From Pseudomonadales bacterium (GTDB taxonomy: Bacteria > Pseudomonadota > Gammaproteobacteria > Pseudomonadales > IMCC2047), in the NCBI GenBank assembly GCA_021736745.1, contig JAIPFG010000085.1:1-10365 (forward strand): a stretch of DNA of 10,365 nucleotides. Direction: 5' to 3'. The position numbers and the translations under genes were made by a program. This document shows positions 1-6,738 of this stretch, piece by piece; positions within the stretch are counted from its first letter, which is position 1, and every line of letters starts with the position of its first letter. The notes beneath the pieces are model-generated. The model ran no database searches and was not told the origin of the DNA. It was given only the letters and a program-made list of their open reading frames with translations.

Positions 1-1
1 C

Positions 2-1264
2 ACAGCCTATGTTAATTCTGTAGGTCAGAAGTTGGCGGCCAACAGCCATAGAAACAATTTAAAGTACACTTTTACTATTATTGTTACTCCAGACATTAAC
101 GCCTTCGCCTTACCCGGCGGCTATATATATATTAATCGCGGTCTCATGACCTACCTGAATACAGGGGCACAACTAGCGGCCGTTCTTGGCCATGAAATTG
201 GGCATGTCACAGCACGTCATCAGGTGCGACAGCACAGCGCTGGCACTGCTGCCAGTATCGTCTCAACGGTATTGGCGGTCGGGACAGGCAGCAGCGCTAT
301 CGGGGATCTTTCCAATGTTGCCGGAGCCGCACTCGTCAGCGGATATGGCCGTGACCATGAACTTGAAGCTGATAGCCTTGGTGCTGAGTACCTCTATAAA
401 AGCGGTTACGATCCACAGGCGATGGTAGAGGTCATCAGTATTCTTAAGGATCAAGAACAGTTTTCAAAATTCAAGGCACGCGAGGAAGGCGGAAAAGTAC
501 AAAGTTACCACGGCCTCTTTGCCTCGCACCCGCGAAATGATACCCGCCTCCAGGAGGTAGTGGGCAAGGCAGGCAAGCTGGCAGATGCCCAAAAAGAAAC
601 CTTTATCGGAAATTTCCGTGCGCACCTGGAAGGGATTGAGTTCGGCGAAAGCGACAAGCAGGGAATCAGGCGAGGCAGCCGTTTTTATCATAAAGCGATG
701 GACTTCTCTCTGGCTTTCCCAAGTAATTGGAAATTCCAAAACTCCCCTAACACTTTGGTCTCCTATCCCAACACACAGGATGCCTTCCTGCAAATGCAGG
801 TGCAGGGTGATCTCGGTTCCTTAACTCCCGAGTCCTTTATCAAAGATCGCCTCAAAATAGAAAACCTTAAAGATGGCGAGATATTGGACCAATATGGCCT
901 TCGTGGTTACACCGGCATTGTTGCTGCCAACGAAAAACGTGGACCGGTCAGAGTGGCTGTCATCTTCTATAAAGATCAGGCCTTCTATTTCAGTGGCGTC
1001 AACCGTAAACCCAAAACAACATTAAACTATGATCCTTTTTTTCTCGCTTCCATCAAAAGCTTTCGCCCCATGAATCCTGATGAGTTTAAGTTGGCTGCTG
1101 GCATGAAAATCAAATATATCCAGGCTACCTCATCAACTCGCTATGCTTCTTTAGCAAAAACCAGCAAAATCGAGAAGTATGCCGAACAACAACTACGCCT
1201 CTTGAATGGGGATTACCCTAAAGGGGAGCCAAAACCAGGAGAGTGGATAAAAATCGTGGAATAA
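2..1264 (+). CDS. M48 family zinc metalloprotease, 5' end outside window
   Basis: This is a Ste24p/HtpX-type (M48) peptidase, a family of envelope proteases; bacterial BepA/LoiP-like members act in the periplasm on outer-membrane proteins. The reading frame is open to the left edge (codons before the TTG at 32 are in frame: TAYVNSVGQK), so the true start and any signal peptide lie upstream. The zinc motif HEIGH is encoded at 191-205, and the third ligand is the Glu of ELEAD (GAA at 365-367) in the usual helix before the GAEYL segment. NAFALPGG and YIYINRGLM precede the active site as in BepA-type members. After the protease domain comes a C-terminal region (from about RFYHKAMDF, base 677 on) with a PSNW motif and a final YPKGEPKPGEWIKIVE stretch, a tail I associate with longer gammaproteobacterial M48 proteins. 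420 residues are visible. No terminator follows; the next promoter begins almost at the stop. Confidence 0.93.
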   Translation, partial: TAYVNSVGQKLAANSHRNNLKYTFTIIVTPDINAFALPGGYIYINRGLMTYLNTGAQLAAVLGHEIGHVTARHQVRQHSAGTAASIVSTVLAVGTGSSAIGDLSNVAGAALVSGYGRDHELEADSLGAEYLYKSGYDPQAMVEVISILKDQEQFSKFKAREEGGKVQSYHGLFASHPRNDTRLQEVVGKAGKLADAQKETFIGNFRAHLEGIEFGESDKQGIRRGSRFYHKAMDFSLAFPSNWKFQNSPNTLVSYPNTQDAFLQMQVQGDLGSLTPESFIKDRLKIENLKDGEILDQYGLRGYTGIVAANEKRGPVRVAVIFYKDQAFYFSGVNRKPKTTLNYDPFFLASIKSFRPMNPDEFKLAAGMKIKYIQATSSTRYASLAKTSKIEKYAEQQLRLLNGDYPKGEPKPGEWIKIVE

Positions 1265-1267
1265 TCC

Positions 1268-1309
1268 TTGAGCCTCATCAAAATTTAAACGATTTTCCTT
1301 AATTCTAAA
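1268..1309 (+). promoter_or_regulatory. FNR/DNR-type box and -10 element of nnrS
   Basis: TTGAGCCTCATCAA at 1268-1281 matches the FNR/ANR/DNR/NnrR consensus TTGAT-N4-ATCAA at nine of ten defined bases. A -10-like TCTAAA (1304-1309, four of six against TATAAT) sits where it should if the box is centred at -41.5, with a start point near 1316. This is class II activator geometry. NnrS genes are known members of NnrR/DNR regulons, so the site is expected on biological grounds. The box begins four bases after the stop of the upstream peptidase gene, so nnrS appears to be its own transcription unit. Which regulator of the family binds cannot be told from the site. Confidence 0.65.
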
Positions 1310-1336
1310 GAAGCCCCCCTGTTACCTTGTGGGAAT

Positions 1337-1370
1337 ATCCTGCACAATTAGCGCTTTTAATAGGCAGGAT
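1337..1370 (+). promoter_or_regulatory. Inverted repeat covering the nnrS ribosome binding site
   Basis: ATCCTGC (1337-1343) and GCAGGAT (1364-1370) are perfect complements separated by 20 bases. The right arm contains the AGGA Shine-Dalgarno core (1366-1369) located 7 bases before the nnrS ATG. In the mRNA the arm could pair and hide the ribosome binding site. Equally it may be chance, or a DNA operator; the stem is only 7 bp and the loop long. Confidence 0.3.
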
Positions 1371-1376
1371 TGACAC

Positions 1377-2582
1377 ATGTCGTTGAACATTGATGACAAT
1401 CGTATTGCACTTGCGATACTCCCTCTTTTTCGCTTGGCCTTTCGCCCTCTATTTCTCGGCGGAACATTATTTTCAATTATTGTTATTGCCTGGTGGTCCT
1501 ATTTTTGGCTAAACCCTTCCAATTGGCACCCCTATGGTGGTCCTATCTGGTGGCATGGGCATGAAATGCTTTTTGGTTTTGGCGTTGCTATCGTCGTTGG
1601 TTTCCTGCTTACGGCAGTACAAACCTGGACTGGGGTAATAGGAATCAGAGGCAAACCACTCATTGGGCTGGCTGCATCCTGGTTGCTTGGACGACTACTT
1701 TTGGCCTTTGGTGCCGATCTTCCCTACTGGCTCGTCATGGTCGGGGACCTGCTTTTCCTGATACTGTCAACGATTGCAATGGCCTATCCGGTACTCAGAG
1801 CAAGGCAGTGGCGTAATCTGATGTTTGTTCCCATTCTAGCGCTCTTAGCCTTACTTAATGGTGTCAGTCACTGGGGCGTCGTCACCGAGCAACCATTAGT
1901 TGCGCAAACCTCATTACATGGCGCAATTATGATGTTTGTACTGATTATCTCGATTCTTGGCGGTCGCGTTATACCTTTCTTTACCGCCAATGGTGCAGGT
2001 GTTGAAAGAAAAGCCCCCGTTCAGTGGCTGGAAATCACCAGTCTTACCAGTATCATTTTGCTCGTTTCCATTGCCTTTATTGGTTTTAATCGGGTTCCAA
2101 ACACTCTGTTAGTGTTGTTAAGTGCCATTGCTACCGTTACCAATGGCTGGCGTTTCTCGCGCTGGGGCGGACAACACTGCGCCAAGATTCCATTGCTTTG
2201 GTCATTGCATTTAGCCTATGCCTTTATTCCCTTAGGCTTCATTGCTCTCACCCTCTACGGTGCTGGATATATGAAGAACTTGAGTGCGGCATTACATTGC
2301 TTTACTGCTGGGGCCATGGGAGGAATGATTCTCGCAATGATTTCCCGCGTAACGCTGGGCCATACTGGCAGACCATTAAAGCCGCCCGCTCTGATCTCGT
2401 TAGCCTATGTTTTTGTCCTCAGTGGTGCTTTAGTGAGAGTCATTTTCCCCGGCTGGTTCCCAGAAACATCCGGCTGGGCTATCGGTACCGCCGGAGTGCT
2501 TTGGATACTCGGCTACGGTATTTACTGTTACTACTATGCCCCGATGCTGGTAACCACGCGGGCTGATGGCCGACCCGGTTAG
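1377..2582 (+). CDS. nnrS: NnrS family heme/copper membrane protein
   Basis: NnrS is a polytopic inner-membrane protein; in Rhodobacter and Vibrio cholerae it is linked to nitric oxide metabolism and protects against nitrosative stress, and the Rhodobacter protein binds heme and copper. The 401-residue product is of usual family length and is almost entirely hydrophobic helices (about 12). Family signatures are present: FRPLF (22-26), the WHGHEM histidine motif (59-64), ILGGRVIPFFTANG (193-206), HCFTAGAMGGM (307-317) and SRVTLGHTGRPL (323-334). The conserved histidines (60, 62, 181, 307, 329) are the likely metal ligands. The ATG at 1377 has an AGGA 7 bases upstream and the N-terminus aligns with family starts. 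The promoter carries an FNR/DNR-type box, so expression under low oxygen or NO is likely. No nor or nir genes are visible next to it. Confidence 0.96.
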   Translation: MSLNIDDNRIALAILPLFRLAFRPLFLGGTLFSIIVIAWWSYFWLNPSNWHPYGGPIWWHGHEMLFGFGVAIVVGFLLTAVQTWTGVIGIRGKPLIGLAASWLLGRLLLAFGADLPYWLVMVGDLLFLILSTIAMAYPVLRARQWRNLMFVPILALLALLNGVSHWGVVTEQPLVAQTSLHGAIMMFVLIISILGGRVIPFFTANGAGVERKAPVQWLEITSLTSIILLVSIAFIGFNRVPNTLLVLLSAIATVTNGWRFSRWGGQHCAKIPLLWSLHLAYAFIPLGFIALTLYGAGYMKNLSAALHCFTAGAMGGMILAMISRVTLGHTGRPLKPPALISLAYVFVLSGALVRVIFPGWFPETSGWAIGTAGVLWILGYGIYCYYYAPMLVTTRADGRPG

Positions 2583-2584
2583 GC

Positions 2585-2626
2585 AAAAAATTAGTTGAAG
2601 GGTGAAGCCTTTATTCACCCTTCAAC
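2585..2626 (-). terminator. Intrinsic terminator of the DUF1232 gene
   Basis: A perfect 13-bp stem (GTTGAAGGGTGAA at 2594-2606, complement at 2614-2626) with a 7-base loop is followed on the minus strand by TAATTTTTT (A run at 2585-2590 on the plus strand). The last five codons of the minus-strand gene form the upstream arm and the TAA stop falls in the loop. On the plus strand no T run follows, so it should stop nnrS transcripts less well. Confidence 0.85.
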
Positions 2627-3000
2627 ATCGACCTGAGCCAAAAGAAAAATCCAATAATTGCCACGCACCATATAAAAAATATCACCATGGCAGCTGCATA
2701 ATTGGACGGAAGATCTTTGACTTGCTGACTTGCCAATAATTGACACTCCTGCCATACCTCTCGTGGGATAAGGCGGATCGCTAACCAAAAACCCAGTGGC
2801 AATAAAACCAAGTCGTCCAGATAACCTATTACCGGAATAATATCTGGGATTAAGTCTATGGGGCTCAAAGCATACGCTAGGACTATTCCAATAATTATTT
2901 TGGTAAATACCGGAACCCTAGGGTCTCGGGATGCAAAATAAAGCCCATAGACATTACGTTTTAAAGAACTCGCCCACCGCTTTAGTCGACCAGCCCCCAT
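2611..3000 (-). CDS. YkvA/DUF1232 family small membrane protein
   Basis: The 129-residue product carries the DUF1232 (YkvA) signature: RDPRVP (25-30), then the amphipathic/membrane segment YALSPIDLIPDIIPVIGYLDD (43-63), and FWLAIRLIP (71-79). A C-terminal transmembrane helix (about 104-123, rich in Phe, Ile and Trp) ends in a basic-acidic tail. The start is basic (RLKRW..LKR), as in relatives. The molecular function of the family is unknown. I prefer the ATG at 3000, because relatives begin about there; an in-frame GTG at 3018 would add six residues, and neither has a strong ribosome binding site. It converges on nnrS with 28 bases between the stops. No partner gene is evident. Confidence 0.9.
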   Translation of the reverse strand: MGAGRLKRWASSLKRNVYGLYFASRDPRVPVFTKIIIGIVLAYALSPIDLIPDIIPVIGYLDDLVLLPLGFWLAIRLIPREVWQECQLLASQQVKDLPSNYAAAMVIFFIWCVAIIGFFFWLRSMLKGE

Positions 3001-3018
3001 ACTATATACACCGCTCAC

Positions 3019-3443
3019 TGGCTAAAACGCTATTGCAAAACAGATTAGGCAAACGGGTTCCTAATGGGATGTTAAAAAATGTTTTCGAGGTAGGCGGGAC
3101 AAAGCAATAATGGCTTAAAAAGCAGAATTTAGTAAAACAAATGGGCATTTTAATGTCATTTTTAACGCTGTATCGGCCACACAGATAGATTTTCAACAAC
3201 CCGCTAAACATAAAATAAGCTGTCCCATACTCAATACCACAAACCCATTCGATTAGCTGGTAACTTAAATAAACACTCTACCCCCAACTGACAAGTGCAA
3301 CAATGACCCAGGGCTTATTATTGCGCCTTAAGTATCTTCCTATGGAAAGAGAAATATTAGTGATCTCGGTCAAATCGTTAAACACTATTCTAAGTTAAAC
3401 TTTAAAACCAAATTATTTTTTAACCCAATGATAGGAATTGAAT
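3019..3443. other. Non-coding stretch between DUF1232 and the microprotein gene
   Basis: This 425-base stretch is AT-rich, with stops in all frames apart from a poor 69-codon minus-strand frame (3002-3211) that overlaps the DUF1232 start and resembles no family I know. It must hold the divergent promoters of the genes on both sides. The only organised element I can point to is the CRP/FNR-like site near 3360. A short inverted repeat (ATTAGG/CCTAAT near 3040-3065) is weak. I see no RNA gene with confidence. Confidence 0.5.
3360..3401 (+). promoter_or_regulatory. Possible CRP/FNR-family site and -10 before the microprotein
   Basis: GTGATCTCGGTCAA (3360-3373) matches TTGAT-N4-ATCAA at eight of ten positions and also partly fits a CRP half-site pair (GTGA-N6-TCA). 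A -10-like TAAACT (3396-3401, four of six) lies at the spacing expected for a box centred at -41.5, the same geometry as at nnrS. Each part is weak alone, in AT-rich DNA. Confidence 0.3.
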
Positions 3444-3557
3444 ATGAGCTGCTGTGGTGGTTGTGGCGGTCAAGCGACCGAACCAAAAAAAGATCAGGAA
3501 CAAAAGCAAGAGCAAAATAAAGCCCAGGAACAAAAACCTGAGCAAACCCAAAAATAA
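3444..3557 (+). CDS. Cysteine-rich CCGGCGG microprotein, 37 residues
   Basis: An ATG at 3444 opens a 37-codon frame ending in TAA. It has a good Shine-Dalgarno AGGA (3433-3436) 7 bases upstream and a strong terminator starting 5 bases after the stop, so it looks like a complete monocistronic gene. The product begins MSCCGGCGG, with Cys at 3, 4 and 7. The rest (13-37) is a low-complexity hydrophilic tail of Gln (8), Lys (6) and Glu (5), surely disordered. There is no signal peptide or membrane segment. The head resembles the short CC-G-x-C motifs of small bacterial proteins annotated only by motif. A metal-binding or thiol-redox role is plausible but inferred. I do not recognise a characterised homologue. 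The Cys-Gly-rich head followed by a charged coil is unlikely in random sequence. Confidence 0.75.
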   Translation: MSCCGGCGGQATEPKKDQEQKQEQNKAQEQKPEQTQK

Positions 3558-3562
3558 ACCTC

Positions 3563-3591
3563 AATACCCCTCAAATGAGGGGTATTTTTTT
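3563..3591 (+). terminator. Intrinsic terminator of the microprotein gene
   Basis: AATACCCCTCA (3563-3573) pairs with TGAGGGGTATT (3576-3586) across a very short loop, and the stem runs into seven T residues (3585-3591). It lies just after the TAA at 3555-3557. This is a textbook rho-independent terminator on the plus strand. On the minus strand the run of A on the far side gives only a delayed T-rich stretch, so it may act weakly there as backup for the GGT-like gene. Confidence 0.9.
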
Positions 3592-3606
3592 GCCCTAGAG
3601 GCAGGC

Positions 3607-3626
3607 AAAACAGGATATATCTCCTG
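3607..3626 (-). terminator. Short possible terminator of the GGT-like gene
   Basis: Read on the minus strand, CAGGA, a 6-base spacer, TCCTG and then TTTTG begin six bases after the stop at 3632. The stem is only five base pairs, so it is a weak candidate; the stronger hairpin at 3563-3591 lies just beyond it. Confidence 0.35.
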
Positions 3627-3631
3627 AGGTT

Positions 3632-5167
3632 TTAAAGTCCGACTCCACCTCGGCGGATATCTCCTACCGCTTGATATTGTCCTTCCGTTACCATCGCTGC
3701 ATGGACACCACCAAAGAATAAATTAACCTCTTCCCACAGTTTATGCTGTTTGAAGCATTCAAATAGCCTGTTGATAACACCGGAATCATATCCCGCCTCA
3801 ACAGACAAAAAATCATTTTCATAGTGAACTCGTGGTTGACGAATAGCGCAATCCAAGCCCCTATTAAAATCAAGCATGTTGATCATGACCTGTAACAACG
3901 CTGTTCTGATACGATTGGACCCGCCTGAACCCAAGGCAACGATCGCTCCATCATGACGGTTGATAATGCTAGGCGCCATCATCGATGTCATCCTCTCGTT
4001 CTCAGACCAGCAATGAAAACCAGAGGGATTTAAGTCTTCTTCCCCCAACATATTATTAAGCATAATACCTGTACCCGGAACAATACTGCCACAACCTTCA
4101 CCATTAGAGACGGTCATTGTCGCCACGTTCTGCCATTGGTCAATCACACTGATGTGGGTGGTGCCTCGCAGGGCCTTTGCGCGTCCCAACACCTGCTGAC
4201 GATAACGTCGCATTAAAGTGCTCTCGAATAAATCTCCTCCTGACATTCCCAACCCAGATTCAAGCTGTGTATCCAGTCGCGCCTGATTGGTCGCGCTCAT
4301 AATTTCTATCAATAACGCCAAGTGTTCAAAATCACCGAACTGTGGATTGCCCTTTAATGACGTCCATAACCCGAGTGCAAAAGCGATGAGTACGCCTCCC
4401 GAACTCGGTGGCGGATTGGTATAGATCTGATGCCCCCGAAAATCAAATTCCAACGGTTTGTCAACAGATACCTCATAATGCGTTAAATCCTCCAATCGTA
4501 AATGCCCACCGGCTTGACCCTGCTCAACCAATTGATGGGCAATCTCTCCATGATAGAAAAGCTCAGCCCCTTCACTGGCTAACGCTTCCAGGGTGTCAGC
4601 TAATTGATGAAAATAGATGGTTTCACCGGCCCTTAATAACTCCCGGCTTCGCCCCCCTGTAAATATCTTTTCTGACTCGGATGTGGCCAGTAAAATGGGA
4701 GAAACAATATCAAAGATATAACTTTGAAAGTTATTCAGCGTAACACCAGCTCGCGCAAGGTCAATTGCTGGCGCGACCAGCTCCCGCATCGGCATACGGC
4801 CCAGCTGACGATGGATTTCAAACAGGCCCTTGACCGTACCTGGCGTAGCCACCGAACCCAAACCTATATGAAACTCCTGTCGTGTCGCACCGAAATCAGC
4901 CACTATGGGTTTAAAATCGATATCCTGTGCCTTTAATTTTCGTCGGGGTGTCTGTACAAAGAAATCATAAAGCCGGGATTTTCTCATTGCGGTTTGCGCT
5001 AGCATAAAACCGCCACCGCCAAGCGATGCCAATACTGGCTCAGCGACACAGGCCGTAAAATGTGCTGCAACAGCCGCATCAAAGGCATTCCCACCCACCG
5101 CCAAGACTTCTTTTGCAGTCCTGGCTGTTAATGGATGACCTGCGGCCACCGCACCTTTCGAAGCCAT
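3632..5167 (-). CDS. Gamma-glutamyltransferase family hydrolase, cytoplasmic
   Basis: A GGT-fold N-terminal nucleophile hydrolase. Such enzymes self-cleave, exposing a Thr that hydrolyses or transfers gamma-glutamyl groups. Seen: the family start (ASKGAVAAGHPLTA), GGNAFDAAVA (25-34), GGGGFM (50-55), NPPPSSGG (251-258), the cleavage/nucleophile motif TTHISV with T336, LNNML (370-374), TSMMAPS (394-400) and GSGGSNRI (413-420). The predicted subunits are about 335 and 176 residues. The ATG at 5167 has AGGGAG 7 bases upstream, and an in-frame TAA (5186-5188) blocks extension, so there is no signal peptide, unlike the periplasmic E. coli enzyme. By-eye comparison with E. coli GGT shows the lid-loop region about 11 residues shorter, and Lys78 near the position of the Arg that binds the substrate carboxylate. 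GSGG replaces GSPGG. The substrate may therefore differ from glutathione. It is divergent from the ligase gene, 98 bases apart. Confidence 0.9.
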   Translation of the reverse strand: MASKGAVAAGHPLTARTAKEVLAVGGNAFDAAVAAHFTACVAEPVLASLGGGGFMLAQTAMRKSRLYDFFVQTPRRKLKAQDIDFKPIVADFGATRQEFHIGLGSVATPGTVKGLFEIHRQLGRMPMRELVAPAIDLARAGVTLNNFQSYIFDIVSPILLATSESEKIFTGGRSRELLRAGETIYFHQLADTLEALASEGAELFYHGEIAHQLVEQGQAGGHLRLEDLTHYEVSVDKPLEFDFRGHQIYTNPPPSSGGVLIAFALGLWTSLKGNPQFGDFEHLALLIEIMSATNQARLDTQLESGLGMSGGDLFESTLMRRYRQQVLGRAKALRGTTHISVIDQWQNVATMTVSNGEGCGSIVPGTGIMLNNMLGEEDLNPSGFHCWSENERMTSMMAPSIINRHDGAIVALGSGGSNRIRTALLQVMINMLDFNRGLDCAIRQPRVHYENDFLSVEAGYDSGVINRLFECFKQHKLWEEVNLFFGGVHAAMVTEGQYQAVGDIRRGGVGL

Positions 5168-5174
5168 ATCACTT

Positions 5175-5180
5175 CTCCCT
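5175..5180 (-). promoter_or_regulatory. Ribosome binding site fixing the GGT-like start
   Basis: AGGGAG on the minus strand sits 7 bases before the ATG at 5167. With the in-frame stop at 5186-5188 it shows that the protein starts here, directly at the catalytic domain, without a leader. Confidence 0.8.
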
Positions 5181-5192
5181 TCGAATTACTCC

Positions 5193-5221
5193 ATGATATT
5201 TTGTATTTAATCAGGTATAAA
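5193..5221 (+). promoter_or_regulatory. Possible sigma70 promoter of the ligase operon
   Basis: ATGATA (5193-5198, four of six to TTGACA) and TATAAA (5216-5221, five of six to TATAAT) are separated by 17 bases, placing transcription start near 5228 and giving a short leader before the ATG at 5266. The divergent GGT-like gene must start its transcript within the same 98 bases, so the two promoters would overlap. I could not pick a convincing minus-strand promoter. Confidence 0.4.
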
Positions 5222-5265
5222 AGCTCAGATAAAACCGCTTTTCTCAATAACCTTGGGAAGCCACT

Positions 5266-6738
5266 ATGGGATCATCTATTCAACAAAGTCACTTTACTGA
5301 TGAAGACCATGCGCAATTTGCATCTCGTCTGCAGCAAAACCTGTCTCAGCTATCAATACTACTCCATCAACCAGGATTTGGCTTAGGGAAATTCTCCTTA
5401 GGGGCCGAGCTGGAACTCTCCTTGATTAACCCCCAAGGTAAGGCTAAGTGGATTAACCAAAAAATCCTCGAACTCGCCAATGATCCACAACTGACACTTG
5501 AGCTCAATCAATATAACCTGGAATATAATCTATCGCCCCTGGCCGCTGCGGGCTCACCTTTTAGCATCATCGCTCAAGAAATTACCGCCAAACTGGCATG
5601 GCTGAATCGCATCGCTGAACCCTTGGCCACTCGGACTGTAGCAATCGGTATTTTGCCCACGTTAGAGCAAAAGGATATCAGCCAGGCAGCCATGAGCGAT
5701 TTTGTTCGCTACAGGGTATTAACTGAAACCATAAAAGGAATGCATGAAGGGCCGTTCGAAATAAACATCAAGGGCGCAGATCCGCTTTTTTTAACCCTGC
5801 CCAACCTTAACGCTGAAGGTGCAAACACTTCCTTCCAGATCCATCTTCGCGTCAATCCGAAGGAATTTGCCGACTGCTACAATGCCGCCCAGATGGCCAC
5901 TGCTCTGGGTTTAGCCATTAGCACTAATTCTCCCCTCTTTCTGGGTCACCGGCTCTGGGAAGAAACCCGAATCCCGCTCTTCAAACAAGCGGTAGAGACG
6001 CGAAAGTCCTGCGAAATCGTCGAACACAGAACCGCGCGCACCGGCTTGGGCAGCGGTTGGGTGAAAGCAAGTGCCTTCGAGCTCTTTCAACGATCAGTCG
6101 ATGACTTTGAGGTTCTTTTGCCAGAATTAGGCACAGAAGAAAAATTAACGGCCAATACTTCACCTACATTATTTGAGCTTCGTCTTCACCACGGCACCAT
6201 TTGGCATTGGAATAGGGCAATCTACGACCCAGCCTCAGGAGGCCACCTGCGTATTGAATTGCGTGCGTTACCTAGTGGTCCCAGCCCAATCGATATGGCG
6301 GCTAGCGGTGCCTTTTTGGTTGGCCTGACCAAAGCCTTAAGCCATCGAATGAAAGAATACACCGCGCTGATCGATTTTAATCGGGTGAAAACAAACTTCT
6401 ATCGTGCTGCGGAATTGGGCCTCGATGCGCCTCTCCTGTGGCCGGGAAAAAACCATCAGCTAAAAACATCATCAGCACAACGGTTAATCCAACAGCTCAT
6501 CCCATTGGCTCAACAGGGATTGGAAGAACTGGAGGTCGACCCGAAAGAAATCGATCTGATGCTAGGTATTATTCAACAACGTTTGGACAAACGAATCACT
6601 GGCGCCCGCTGGCAATTAAAGACACTGCAACATTATGAACAGAAAATGAAGAGAGATGAGGCATTAACCGCCATGTTAAACTGCTATCTAACACAGGCTT
6701 ATAGCGGCAAACCCGTGCACCAATGGAGCATGCAATGA
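5266..6738 (+). CDS. GCS2-type (YbdK-like) glutamate-cysteine/amine ligase
   Basis: A member of the glutamate-cysteine ligase 2 (GCS2, YbdK) group of ATP-grasp-like carboxylate-amine ligases, which join the gamma-carboxyl of glutamate to an amine with ATP. Signs: FSLGAELEL (43-51) with the metal-binding Glu pair, YNLEYNLSP (83-91), TSFQIHLRV (188-196), TIWHWNR (311-317) and GGHLRIELRALPSGPS (325-340). At 490 residues it is well over 100 longer than E. coli YbdK; the extra length is mostly N-terminal and C-terminal (helical, Gln-rich, 390-475). It is not the classical GshA, so cysteine as acceptor is not shown. The ATG has GGGAAG five bases upstream. Its stop overlaps the next start (ATGA at 6735-6738), so both are translated from one message. 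The divergent neighbour is a GGT-fold hydrolase, which suggests making and breaking of a gamma-glutamyl compound. Confidence 0.87.
   Translation: MGSSIQQSHFTDEDHAQFASRLQQNLSQLSILLHQPGFGLGKFSLGAELELSLINPQGKAKWINQKILELANDPQLTLELNQYNLEYNLSPLAAAGSPFSIIAQEITAKLAWLNRIAEPLATRTVAIGILPTLEQKDISQAAMSDFVRYRVLTETIKGMHEGPFEINIKGADPLFLTLPNLNAEGANTSFQIHLRVNPKEFADCYNAAQMATALGLAISTNSPLFLGHRLWEETRIPLFKQAVETRKSCEIVEHRTARTGLGSGWVKASAFELFQRSVDDFEVLLPELGTEEKLTANTSPTLFELRLHHGTIWHWNRAIYDPASGGHLRIELRALPSGPSPIDMAASGAFLVGLTKALSHRMKEYTALIDFNRVKTNFYRAAELGLDAPLLWPGKNHQLKTSSAQRLIQQLIPLAQQGLEELEVDPKEIDLMLGIIQQRLDKRITGARWQLKTLQHYEQKMKRDEALTAMLNCYLTQAYSGKPVHQWSMQ

Noticed and set aside
464..793. 109-codon minus-strand frame inside the M48 peptidase gene
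   Set aside because: It lies wholly opposite a well-supported gene with all family motifs, and its translation shows no domain.
2198..2566. 122-codon plus-strand frame inside nnrS
   Set aside because: It is another frame of nnrS through the conserved MGGM and LGHTGRPL region, which is clearly read in the nnrS frame.
3002..3211. 69-codon minus-strand frame in the gap upstream of DUF1232
   Set aside because: It overlaps the DUF1232 start, has only a poorly spaced ribosome binding site, and its residue mix (many Phe, Cys, Asn) resembles translated AT-rich spacer rather than a known protein.
4408..4662. Plus-strand frames opposite the GGT-like gene (also at 4724-4936)
   Set aside because: They are antisense to a gene whose conserved motifs cover the same bases; no ribosome binding site or family resemblance.
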